A stretch of DNA of 64,000 nucleotides, taken from Megaleporinus macrocephalus (Eukaryota; Chordata; Actinopteri; Characiformes; Anostomidae). Where the stretch lies: assembly GCA_021613375.1 (NCBI GenBank), contig CM038703.1:24044194-24108193 (forward strand). The letters are read 5' to 3'. The translations under genes and the position numbers were made by a program. The notes under the pieces were generated by a model that made no database searches, was not told where the DNA came from, and saw only the letters and a program-made list of their open reading frames with translations. Positions 53,881 to 64,000 of this stretch are shown one piece after another. Position 1 is the first letter of the stretch. The number at the start of each line of letters is the position of its first letter.

Positions 53881-55933
53881 TCGATCAAAAAATCGTCTGA
53901 CCAATTATATACGGGATCAGCAATCACCCCACACTGTTATTTGCATTAGTTATCAGTTACCCTCCAAATACAGTTACGTTGCGACAACGTACTGTTTTAG
54001 TGCCCACAACATTGACACAATGTTAAAATGGAATTTCTTATGCGTTCTACTATATCAGCATGGAACTCCATGGAATTTTGATAAGTTGTCAAAATAATAC
54101 GATAAAACAACTTCATTTAGTAACGACGTGGCAATAATGTTACAACAATATTGGTTAGAGAACACAAGAAGCACCAAATTCAGCGACATTTTAAGTAAAT
54201 ATCCTAAACTAACAAAACGTTACGTAATATTGGCTTATGGTCCTATCTAAACTACGAACTTGTAATCATGCCGTTCTCGAAGCCTTTCCAACAGCTATAA
54301 AATTTAACTTTGTAGACCCACAACATAACCGCAATCACCGACACCAACTTAACCCTCGATAAAACTACTTTATACTGGAGCCATTAAACTGCAGTCACGG
54401 TGGATTATACAAGTCGCGCAAACTCTCCAAACACTTACTCATCGAACGGTGTTTATGTTGCTTTATACTGTAAATTACAGCGTAGGTTTTAAGTCGTAAA
54501 AATAGCTTCTCTGCTAAAACGAATTGGCATGCAGGGTCTGCTGTGAAATCCCGTTCTCAGGTGAGCTCCATGTTTGCATATACGCAGATTTTCAGAGTGG
54601 AGGCAGTCCTCAAACTGAGGCAAACCTGAGAATTGCACAGACTCGGACAACGGTTCAAAGAGCAAATAGAAAAACCACGATCAGACAGAATAGAGGAATA
54701 CTTTAGAATAGAAAAGAAATAGCTAGAGTGACTAACAGTGTGTTTCATAGCTAATAATGGTCAAAGCAGCCATCTTGAAGCCTGAACTTATCACATCCAC
54801 ATCCTACCATCATCCTTTAATATACAACTTTTGCAAACCATTAAGAACCTCTCAATTATTTTCATATTCAACACACGTTAAATATTTTTTCCTTCTGTAA
54901 TTATATTGCAATACTTCACAGGATTCACACCATGCATAGCTTTATCAGTGTGATTATCAGAAATGATGTCATGGTGAGGGAATCACAGATTTCAGTATTT
55001 TCCCCAGAATCACTGCAGTTTCTCAGCTTTAACACGCCGCTGCTTTGTTGTTCTGCTTTTGCTGTTCTGCATTGCCACCACGCATTAGAATTAAACGCCC
55101 TAAATGGATATGAAGAGAAGCTTATTATATATAACCCAACATCTTTAGTTAAGAAATATCATATTTGCCAAAGCAAGCTCATTGTACAATTTCTTTCTGC
55201 ACAAAGCTTAACAACATATTGCCGTTATTATAAGAAGAAGAAACGAGAACGTTCCAACTCCTACGGTTCTGGCGAACTAAATAACTGCTTCATTTACAAG
55301 GTATGCACGTTCACTTTCTCTTGCTTTGATTTTGACTGTTTGTAGTCGGGGTAGATCCTCGTGCCTAGGGTGTCCAGTGAAGTAGACGGGCCACCCTCTG
55401 GTCAGACCTGTACCCTTTCAAAAATTCAACTCGCAGTTCACAGCGAGAACACGGGCGTCAACCCGCATCGTTATTTTCCTTACTCATCAGTTTAAGGCAT
55501 ACCTAGCTAAGTTCAGCCGCACCGACCTCAAACACTACACCAGCCTGCTTGGTGACGGTGAAGAGGTGAATACACAGAATCTTATTATTTGCTTTTTATT
55601 ACTGACTTCTTTCACATACACGTGTATTAATAAGGTTTTATCCATGTAAAATGTCAAACTGATTTCAAGAGGGATCTGTAACACAGTCACTGCTCTCTGG
55701 TAATTGTGACTGATTTTCCGATCTGTTTCTCTAGGACAGGTATCGGTTATCATTAGTTAATCGAAACGCTTCCGCTCAATCATAAGCTAGTTATATATGT
55801 ATAATTGTAATTCTCATCTTTTAAAAACATTCAGAACTTTCTGTGAGTAGCCCAGTCTGTATTCAACTATAATCAGTAGAGCATCTTGCTTGGAAAAAGC
55901 TTCTCGCTAAGCTAAGCAAATTCTTTTTACAGA
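53872..55933. repeat. Tandem array of 2.08-kb unit, unit 1
   Basis: 2062 bp. Same as units 2 and 3 apart from scattered substitutions and a 16-bp deletion near 54036. It begins at GAGCTGCAG, shared with the end of the LINE fragment. Confidence 0.97.
54932..55785 (+). CDS. Hypothetical three-exon ORF in unit 1, unrecognised
   Basis: Candidate exons 54932-55300, 55491-55565 and 55735-55785. Both introns are GT-AG, 190 and 169 bp, and phase 0; the last acceptor has a strong pyrimidine tract (TTTCTCTAG). The product would be 164 residues: an N-terminal part with a Cys/His/Leu-rich stretch, a basic KKKKRER cluster near residue 105, then AYLAKFSRTDLKHYTSLLG in exon 2 and a short tail ending in NASAQS. 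Exon 2 looks the most protein-like. I recognise no family. The first exon's start and boundary are the weakest part; an upstream exon is possible. No expression evidence can be read from sequence. Confidence 0.3.
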
Positions 55934-58011
55934 GAGCTGCAGTCGATCAAAAAATCGTCTGACCAATTATATACGGGATCAGCAATCACCCCACACTGTT
56001 ATTTACATTAGTTATCAGTTACCCTCCAAATACAGTTACGTTGCGACAACGTACTGTTTTAGTGCCCGCAACATTGACACAATGTTAAAATGGAATTTCT
56101 TAGACCCGAGACTCCTTATACGTTCTACTATACCAGCATGGAACTCCATGGAATTTTGATAAGTTGTCAAAATAATACGATAAAACAACTTCATTTAGTA
56201 ACGACGTGGCAATAATGTTACAACAATATTAGGTAGAGAACACAAGAAGCACCAAATTCAGCGACATTTTAAGTAAATATCCTAAACTAACAAAACGTTA
56301 CGTAATATTGGCTTATGGTCCTATCTAAACTACGAACTTGTAATCATGCCGTTCTCGAAGCCTTTCCAACAGCTATAAAATTTAACTTTGTAGACCCACA
56401 ACATAACCGCAATCACCGACACCAACTTAACCCTCGATAAAACTACTTTATACTGGAGCCATTAAACTGCAGTCACGGTGGATTATACAAGCCGCGCAAA
56501 CTCTCCAAACACTTACTCATCGAACGGTGTTTATGTTGCTTTATACTGTAAATTACAGCGTAGGTTTTAAGTCGTAAAAATAGCTTCTCTGCTAAAACGA
56601 ATTGGCACGCAGGGTCTGCTGTGAAATCCCGTTCTCAGGTGAGCTCCATGTTTGCATATACGCAGATTTTCAGAGTGGAGGCAGTCCTCAAACTGAGGCA
56701 AACCTGAGAATTGCACAGACTCGGACAACGGTTCAAAGAGCAAATAGAAAAACCACGATCAGACAGAATAGAGGAATACTTTAGAATAGAAAAGAAATAG
56801 CTAGAGTGACTAACAGTGTGTTTCATAGCTAATAATGGTCAAAGCAGCCATCTTGAAGCCTGAACTTATCACATCCACATCCTACCATCATCCTTTAATA
56901 TACAACTTTTGCAAACCATTAAGAACCTCTCAATTATTTTCATATTCAACACACGTTAAATATTTTTTCCTTCTGTAATTATATTGCAATACTTCACAGG
57001 ATTCAAACCATGCATAGCTTTATCAGTGTGATTATCAGAAATGATGTCATGGTGAGGGAATCACAGATTTCAGTATTTTCCCCAGAATCACTGCAGTTTC
57101 TCAGCTTTAACACGCCGCTGCTTTGTTGTTCTGCTTTTGCTGTTCTGCATTGCCACCACGCATTAGAATTAAACGCCCTAAATGGACATGAAGAGAAGCT
57201 TATTATATATAACCCAACATCTTTAGTTAAGAAATATCATATTTGCCAAAGCAAGCTCATTGTACAATTTCTTTCTGCACAAAGCTTAACAACAGATTGC
57301 CGTTATTATAAGAAGAAGAAACGAGAACGTTCCAACTCCTACGGTTCTGGCGAACTAAATAACTGCTTCATTTACAAGGTATGCACGTTCACTTTCTCTT
57401 TCTTTGATTTTGACTGTTTGTAGTCGGGGTAGATCCTCGTGCCTAGGGTGTCCAGTGAAGTAGACGGGCCACCCTCTGGTCAGACCTGTACCCTTTCAAA
57501 AATTCAATTCGCAGTTCACAGCGAGAACACGGGCGTCAACCCGCATCGTTATTTTCCTTACTCATCAGTTTAAGGCATACCTAGCTAAGTTCAGCCGCAC
57601 CGACCTCAAACACTACACCAGCCTGCTTGGTGACGGTGAAGAGGTGAATACACAGAATCTTATTATTTGCTTTTTATTACTGACTTCTTTCACATACACG
57701 TGTATTAATAAGGTTTTATCCATGTAAAATGTCAAACTGATTTCAAGAGGGATCTGTAACACAGTCACTGCTCTCTGGTAATTGTGACTGATTTTCCGAT
57801 CTGTTTCTCTAGGACAGGTATCGGTTATCATTAGTTAATCGAAACGCTTCCGCTCAATCATAAGCTAGTTATATATGTATAATTGTAATTCTCATCTTTT
57901 AAAAACATTCAGAACTTTCTGTGAGTAGCCCAGTCTGTATTCAACTATAATCAGTAGAGCATCTTGCTTGGAAAAAGCTTCTCGCTAAGCTAAGCAAATT
58001 CTTTTTACAGA
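55934..58011. repeat. Tandem array of 2.08-kb unit, unit 2
   Basis: 2078 bp. It differs from unit 3 at only a handful of positions that I noticed, so amplification is recent or the copies are homogenised. The left junction reads TTTTTACAGAGAGCTGCAG. Confidence 0.98.
57010..57863 (+). CDS. Hypothetical three-exon ORF in unit 2, unrecognised
   Basis: Exact counterpart of the unit 1 model, offset by 2078: exons 57010-57378, 57569-57643 and 57813-57863. The splice sites and open frame are kept. Residue differences from unit 1 are few (Tyr to His, Tyr to Asp in the first exon). Confidence 0.3.
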
Positions 58012-59996
58012 GAGCTGCAGTCGATCAAAAAATCGTCTGACCAATTATATACGGGATCAGCAATCACCCCACACTGTTATTTACATTAGTTATCAGTTAC
58101 CCTCCAAATACAGTTACGTTGCGACAACGTACTGTTTTAGTGCCCGCAACATTGACACAATGTTAAAATGGAATTTCTTAGACCCGAGACTCCTTATACG
58201 TTCTACTATACCAGCATGGAACTCCATGGAATTTTGATAAGTTGTCAAAATAATACGATAAAACAACTTCATTTAGTAACGACGTGGCAATAATGTTACA
58301 ACAATATTAGGTAGAGAACACAAGAAGCACCAAATTCAGCGACATTTTAAGTAAATATCCTAAACTAACAAAACGTTACGTAATATTGGCTTATGGTCCT
58401 ATCTAAACTACGAACTTGTAATCATGCCGTTCTCGAAGCCTTTCCAACAGCTATAAAATTTAACTTTGTAGACCCACAACATAACCGCAATCGCCGACAC
58501 CAACTTAACCCTCGATAAAACTACTTTATACTGGAGCCATTAAACTGCAGTCACGGTGGATTATACAAGCCGCGCAAACTCTCCAAACACTTACTCATCG
58601 AACGGTGTTTATGTTGCTTTATACTGTAAATTACAGCGTAGGTTTTAAGTCGTAAAAATAGCTTCTCTGCTAAAACGAATTGGCACGCAGGGTCTGCTGT
58701 GAAATCCCGTTCTCAGGTGAGCTCCATGTTTGCATATACGCAGATTTTCAGAGTGGAGGCAGTCCTCAAACTGAGGCAAACCTGAGAATTGCACAGACTC
58801 GGACAACGGTTCAAAGAGCAAATAGAAAAACCACGATCAGACAGAATAGAGGAATACTTTAGAATAGAAAAGAAATAGCTAGAGTGACTAACAGTGTGTT
58901 TCATAGCTAATAATGGTCAAAGCAGCCATCTTGAAGCCTGAACTTATCACATCCACATCCTACCATCATCCTTTAATATACAACTTTTGCAAACCATTAA
59001 GAACCTCTCAATTATTTTCATATTCAACACACGTTAAATATTTTTTCCTTCTGTAATTATATTGCAATACTTCACAGGATTCACACCATGCATAGCTTTA
59101 TCAGTGTGATTATCAGAAATGATGTCATGGTGAGGGAATCACAGATTTCAGTATTTTCCCCAGAATCACTGCAGTTTCTCAGCTTTAACACGCCGCTGCT
59201 TTGTTGTTCTGCTTTTGCTGTTCTGCATTGCCACCACGCATTAGAATTAAACGCCCTAAATGGACATGAAGAGAAGCTTATTATATATAACCCAACATCT
59301 TTAGTTAAGAAATATCATATTTGCCAAAGCAAGCTCATTGTACAATTTCTTTCTGCACAAAGCTTAACAACATATTGCCGTTATTATAAGAAGAAGAAAC
59401 GAGAACGTTCCAACTCCTACGGTTCTGGCGAACTAAATAACTGCTTCATTTACAAGGTATGCACGTTCACTTTCTCTTTCTTTGATTTTGACTGTTTGTA
59501 GTCGGGGTAGATCCTCGTGCCTAGGGTGTCCAGTGAAGTAGACGGGCCACCCTCTGGTCAGACCTGTACCCTTTCAAAAATTCAACTCGCAGTTCACAGC
59601 GAGAACACGGGCGTCAACCCGCATCGTTATTTTCCTTACTCATCAGTTTAAGGCATACCTAGCTAAGTTCAGCCGCACCGACCTCAAACACTACACCAGC
59701 CTGCTTGGTGACGGTGAAGAGGTGAATACACAGAATCTTATTATTTGCTTTTTATTACTGACTTCTTTCACATACACGTGTATTAATAAGGTTTTATCCA
59801 TGTAAAATGTCAAACTGATTTCAAGAGGGATCTGTAACACAGTCACTGCTCTCTGGTAATTGTGACTGATTTTCCGATCTGTTTCTCTAGGACAGGTATC
59901 GGTTATCATTAGTTAATCGAAACGCTTCCGCTGAATCATAAGCTGGTTATATATGTATAATTGTTATTCTCATCCTTTAAAAACATTAAGAACTTT
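58012..59996. repeat. Tandem array of 2.08-kb unit, unit 3 (right end truncated)
   Basis: About 1985 bp. Identical in plan to unit 2 but ends early, at AAGAACTTT, where the sequence jumps to the partial fourth copy. Its last 70 bases carry more substitutions than the rest. Confidence 0.97.
59088..59941 (+). CDS. Hypothetical three-exon ORF in unit 3, unrecognised
   Basis: Counterpart at exons 59088-59456, 59647-59721 and 59891-59941. The frame and all splice sites are intact; the fourth-last codon changes CAA to GAA is not seen in the other two units, and the stop is kept. Confidence 0.28.
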
Positions 59997-60095
59997 AAGC
60001 CATTAAACTGCAGTCACGGTGGATTATACAATCAGCGGTTCGAGGAGCAAATAGACAAACCATGATCACACAGAATAAAGGAATAATTTTGTGAG
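59997..60095. repeat. Partial, internally deleted fourth copy of the array unit
   Basis: 59998-60032 matches the unit around 54382-54412 (GCCATTAAACTGCAGTCAC onward), then 60035-60090 jumps to the unit around 54650-54705 (CGGTTCGAGGAGCAAATAG). It is more diverged than units 1-3. Confidence 0.85.
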
Positions 60096-61091
60096 AAAGC
60101 CCAGCAGGTGAAACACCATCTGCTGGTAAAACGGCAGTAATGCAGTCTGAACAGGTCAGGACAAGCAGCAGACCAGCTAGTTAGCAGACTGAAGCTGCTG
60201 GGAGTTTCTGTGTGTTTGTGACCTGTGGTATTATAGCAAAACCCGACTACGCCACCTGGGGAATTTCACACCAGGACATATCCTATTAATCTAAACAATA
60301 AAAGGCACCTAGACACACAGGTAAGCCTGTAAAATACCAGGAGACGTGGATTGAGGTAATTAGAAAGATTTATTCACAACCCACACAATTTATTTGTGTA
60401 TTAATATTATTTGAAATTAGCAACAGACACAATAAAGAAAAACAAAGAATATAAAAACACAGGAGCTCCAAAGAACTGGGATAACGGCTGTGGGCGTTCA
60501 ATTACGGTGGCCTAGCCCTGCCTAAAGTGTCCAATACACACACACACACACACAGAAGTGAACTCACACTACCGTAAGTGAAGGTGCCAAACCGTGAGTG
60601 AACGGACAGGAAAGGAGCATCCAGATGTCCTATAAGAAGAAGAGACACAATTAGAATTCACAATTGCTCTGACCACTGGAACCATAGGACACCCAACAGC
60701 CAAAATGGGTTTTCAAAAATAACAAATAACAACAATATAAAAAAAAAGAACAGTATTTCTGTAAAATATTCCACACAATAAACTAAGAACTGCTGCCAAA
60801 TAAAATGAAACAGTAAATCAATTAAACCAAACTGCACAGCATAAAGCCATCATCAATTTATAACCAAATCATAAAGAAAATGCAAAAAATAACTAAATCA
60901 ATTCAAGTAGAACAAAACGACCAAACAGCAAATTAATTAAACGAAACAATAAGCAAAAGCAAAATATAATTAGGAAACAAAATAGAAAAGCAAAACCAAA
61001 CAAACAAAAGTAACAACAAACCCAGCAAAATTGCATTGGCTCCAATTTCACTATGTAAGTATTAAAACGTTTATTATTAAAACAAGAGGTG
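60096..61091. other. Intergenic, AT-rich, short (CA)n
   Basis: No gene is recognised. A CA microsatellite lies at about 60535-60555. Long A-rich tracts at 60660-61020 produce spurious Phe/Leu/Cys-rich frames on the minus strand. Confidence 0.5.
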
Positions 61092-61767
61092 ACAAGTAGT
61101 AGAGGTGGGCCATACCGGGAATTTTGGTATTGATCGATACAAAGTAAACACAGGGCCAGTATCGTCAATACTGATACCTTTTAATATTTAAGCCTTATAG
61201 ACCCAAAGGATCCAAAAGACCTAGGAAGGAATTTCACAATACATTGTATATGACAACAAAATACTTTATTATAACAATCAACATTTTTGTTTAGAAACAA
61301 TGCAACAGTAACAAAACAAAGTTTGCCTTAACATTTGGAAAATAAATATTTTTCTGAGGTAAAAAGAACCTAAAACAAAATCTCCAGAGGTCGAGGGCTG
61401 ACAAACCACAATACAACAAAAGTAACACACCACAACAAATACTGTAAACAGTTTCAAACGTATTCTGTCTAACAATACAATAAAATAATACAAAAAATAA
61501 GGAATTTCTTCCATTTAGTGCACTTCTGGCTTTAAACAAAATAAAAACAATAAGTGAAAATTAAATTTAGTTTCTTAAATAAAGAATGTAAAAAAATATA
61601 AAACTTAAAGCACTGAGCGCAGCACTGACAGAGAGTAGACTGTGATGAATCCGCGTGCGGGAGAAAAAACGCTTGAGTATCGATTTTGAGTATTTATCAA
61701 TATCAATACCAGTGCTGGTATCGATATTATCGATATTTGGATCGATCCGCCCACCTCTAACGAGTAG
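61092..61767. mobile_element. Non-autonomous hAT-type transposon
   Basis: The element is 61100-61759 (660 bp), from TAGAGGTGGGC to its inverted repeat GCCCACCTCTA. It is flanked by the octamers ACAAGTAG and ACGAGTAG, an 8-bp target duplication with one mismatch. Subterminal sequence is rich in ATCGATA-type steps. No transposase is recognised. The termini resemble those of the element at 6211-6933. Confidence 0.88.
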
Positions 61768-62720
61768 CTGCCTCTAAGCCTGCACGTTCCAATATTCATG
61801 CGCCACCTGGACTGGTCAATGGCAATGCTCCCACAGAACCTTTTAGCTGCTCACACCCCGTTAGCTGTTGCACCAATCCACATTACACCTACTTGTAGAC
61901 GCTGTCCCAGCACAACCTGATTATAGGAGGGGTAAAACGCAGTAAAGCCACTACAAATGGCTACAGTGTTTAAGCCATTTCCTAATGCAGAAGACGGGGG
62001 GAAGCTTGCACAGACCGGCCATCAACACACCGTCCGATGATGGTCACCCAAATCACAACAGACCAAAGCAGCGTTTCCGTAGCTTTATTGGTCCCTAAAT
62101 ATTGCATTAAAACACTGTTCGTAATTGTCAGTCAAATGTGTGATTTGTGTTGTTAAAACTGGCAGTTATTGGTCACATTTACCCAATGAAACTATACTGT
62201 CAGTGGGTGGGCACTAATGATTAGACCGTGGGACCATAGTGAAACGTTAGCTAATGGCGCTGGCTAAAAGTTTTAACAATGTATATCAGAAAATGGCTCC
62301 GTAAAGAAAATGGACCGTGAGACCCAGTCGACTGTTAGCATAGAGCTGCAAACAGAGTCTGCGCTGAGAAGATTCATTTCAACAAAGAGATTACTTTAGC
62401 TTTATTGATTTTTTTTCTGACATGGCAAGTTTGGTGTGCTTAGCACGTAGTGTTGTATTGTTTTGTATTTCTGCCTTATTTGCACGTATACTGTGTGATG
62501 TTTGTTAAGAAGTGCTTCGTTGGCATACAAATTCGGTTGTTTGCATAATATAGGTGTTGTCAGGATTTGATATTGCTGAGGCAAGCTAATGGTGTTACTG
62601 GCTGCATTTTAGCGCCGTATTTTCGGACCAATCAGATTGTGCAGGTTCACTGCCAGAGGTGGCAAAATTCTTTTCACTTTATTAAGCACCGCCCTCATAA
62701 AAATTTCTGAGGCCCCCCCA
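61768..62720. other. Intergenic, nothing recognised
   Basis: Mixed AT-rich sequence without convincing gene or repeat structure. Confidence 0.45.
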
Positions 62721-62900
62721 CTGTATCGGTGCGTCCGAAATCGCGTACTAGATCAGTACGTACTCAGTTGGAGCTAGAGCGCACTGCCTGTCCGGTAAAG
62801 CAGTGCGCTCTTTCAGTGTGCGAGTGTGCAGTATACACGCAACCTCGGACGCACTACATCCTCCATCTTACCAACGTCCTGTGACGCAAGACGTCAGACC
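62721..62900. repeat. Possible MITE fragment
   Basis: The sequence GCGTCCGAAATCGCGTACT near 62730 and CCTCGGACGCACTACATCC near 62844 are partly inverted (GCGTCCGA/TCGGACGC), and GCAGTGCGCTC with GAGCGCACTGC forms an internal palindrome (about 62778-62811). This is the layout of CGTCCGAAATCGC-type fish MITEs. No target duplication was seen. Confidence 0.5.
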
Positions 62901-62929
62901 GTCACGGTAAAGGAATTTCCTGCGGAATT

Positions 62930-64000
62930 TCCTGCTTATCTGGATGACTACCAAGTTGGATTCCAACAATCTGCGCACCTGGGCCTGCTGACTGCTGCTT
63001 CCCGCTCTAGCCGCCACCTATGTCTGTGAGACTAAAACCTGGCCCAGTGGTAACATCTGCTCCTGCGCCACAACCTGTGCATGTCATCAACTCAGCATCT
63101 CTGACCCATCAAGCGCCTCAAGCGGCATCATCCTTTGAATCAAAACTCCCTAGTGGCCTAGTACCGGCGACGAGTTCCCTCTCTAACCAACAATTTCCTG
63201 CTAATCCAGTAGAGTCTCAGTTTTCAACAGTGTACCAACCTGCCTACAGCTACAGCCAACCAACCATGGAGTCATTTAACACTACTCAGCATGCCAGCCA
63301 TGGAGCTCCACCACCTTTCTCGATCAGATCCTGGAGTGGCTCAGGGATGGCGAACAGTGTCAAAAAAACGCGGTTGCAATCACCCCGAGGACCGGTGCAC
63401 GCTTAAAGCTCCCCTGTAAAACCTCACCATTTTGCACGAGTCAGTTCAGGAAACCAAACAGAAGGTGTACACAGTCAGCCTACTCCCCACAAAGGTGTAC
63501 CTGGATTGGCCCAACAGGTCTCAAAGAGTAATGTTGAAGGTGGTAAAGGTTCTGCTCCATAACGGCGATCGAAGGATGCAGACTTACGCAGTACTCGATG
63601 ACTGGTCAGAGAGGAGCATCGTCCTTCTTACTGTCCGCTCCTGTTGCATGGACCAACCTTGGGGCCTTCCCTGCTTGGTGTCTTACTGAGATTCTGCAGA
63701 GATTCTTGCAGCCCACTGACACACCGGTTCATCTGGAGAGACATGCAGAGGGAGAAAGAGTCAAGTATCTTCAAATGGCAGGTGCTGCCGTTCGGCAATA
63801 CATGCGGCCCTTGTTGGGCTGTATATGCCCTCCAATGTCACACAACCTATGCAAGGCTTTTATCTCCAGCAGTGGGCAAGTAATGTGCCAGCAGGGATCA
63901 AGCATCTTCCCTCAGAAGCCAAATTAGACTGCTGTGAGCTTTGGCTGTCTAAGGGTAGTAACTACCTACAGGAGTCGATCTTGGGCCTCCAGTGGAACTG
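62930..64000 (+). pseudogene. Decayed BEL/Pao-type LTR retrotransposon pol fragment, runs off the window
   Basis: A Pro/Ser/Gln-rich linker-like frame (63020-63406) is followed by a protease-like segment (63432-63689) with a TYAVLDDWSERSI block, where the Gly expected in the active-site D-[ST]-G or DDG-like motif is Trp. A reverse-transcriptase-like segment follows (63644-63883) with FIWRDMQREKES and WQVLPFGNTCGPC, typical of fish BEL/Pao pol. Frames shift between segments and stops occur, so the copy is dead. LTRs were not found in the window. The family call is from motif memory. Confidence 0.65.

Noticed and set aside
54524..54706. 60-codon frame repeated in each array unit (also 56602 and 58680)
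   Set aside because: It lacks an ATG start and has no exon-like composition; it recurs only because the units are near-identical.
55535..55753. 72-codon minus-strand frame repeated in each array unit
   Set aside because: It lies antisense across the predicted intron and flanking exons and starts without a convincing context; treated as a shadow frame.
61278..61539. Minus-strand Cys/Leu/Tyr-rich frames
   Set aside because: They lie wholly inside the non-autonomous hAT element and show no transposase motif.

Overview
The window looks like a gene-sparse stretch of a teleost fish nuclear genome. Genes have many short exons with GT-AG introns, the background is AT-rich, CA/GT and CT microsatellites are frequent, and there are many Tc1/mariner, hAT and LINE copies typical of ray-finned fish. 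I cannot name the species. There are no prokaryotic signals, tRNA, rRNA or CRISPR arrays that I can support.

Layout. (1) 745-11753, plus strand: the 3' part of triobp (TRIO and F-actin binding protein), with 11 exons covering a PH domain and a long coiled coil; its 5' exons lie outside the window. (2) 17747-20385, plus: complete three-exon ndufa6, a LYR-motif accessory subunit of respiratory complex I. (3) 23455-24820, minus: complete two-exon smdt1 (EMRE), the essential small subunit of the mitochondrial calcium uniporter, tail-to-tail with ndufa6 as in mammals. (4) 27888-49563, minus: complete fam234b, a type II membrane protein with an FG-GAP/propeller-like ectodomain. I reconstruct 12 coding exons giving 659 codons, with the stop codon at the first base of a 13th exon. 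(5) 49.6-64 kb: no conserved cellular gene. This part holds a Tc1 relic, a LINE fragment, a 6.1-kb tandem array of a 2.06-2.08-kb unit, a hAT element and a decayed BEL/Pao retrotransposon that runs off the right edge.

Mobile DNA accounts for much of the non-genic sequence. The clearest items are a 723-bp hAT-type element with an exact 8-bp target duplication (6211-6933), a 660-bp relative (61100-61759), a 287-bp element with perfect 12-bp terminal inverted repeats (19708-19994), a 1.9-kb LINE-like insertion with 14-bp target duplications (15041-16931), a nearly full-length but broken L1/Tx1-type LINE in a fam234b intron (about 31590-36445), and Tc1 copies at 13518-14695, 41265-42470 and 52380-52990.

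The best candidate for something undescribed is the tandem array at 53872-60090. Three near-identical copies each keep the same three-exon open reading frame (123 + 25 + 16 codons, both introns phase 0, good splice sites). It starts exactly at a LINE fragment, and a fourth, internally deleted copy lies at its right end. I do not recognise the product, and whether it is expressed is unknown. The four conserved genes are not known to share a pathway beyond ndufa6 and smdt1 both being mitochondrial inner-membrane proteins.
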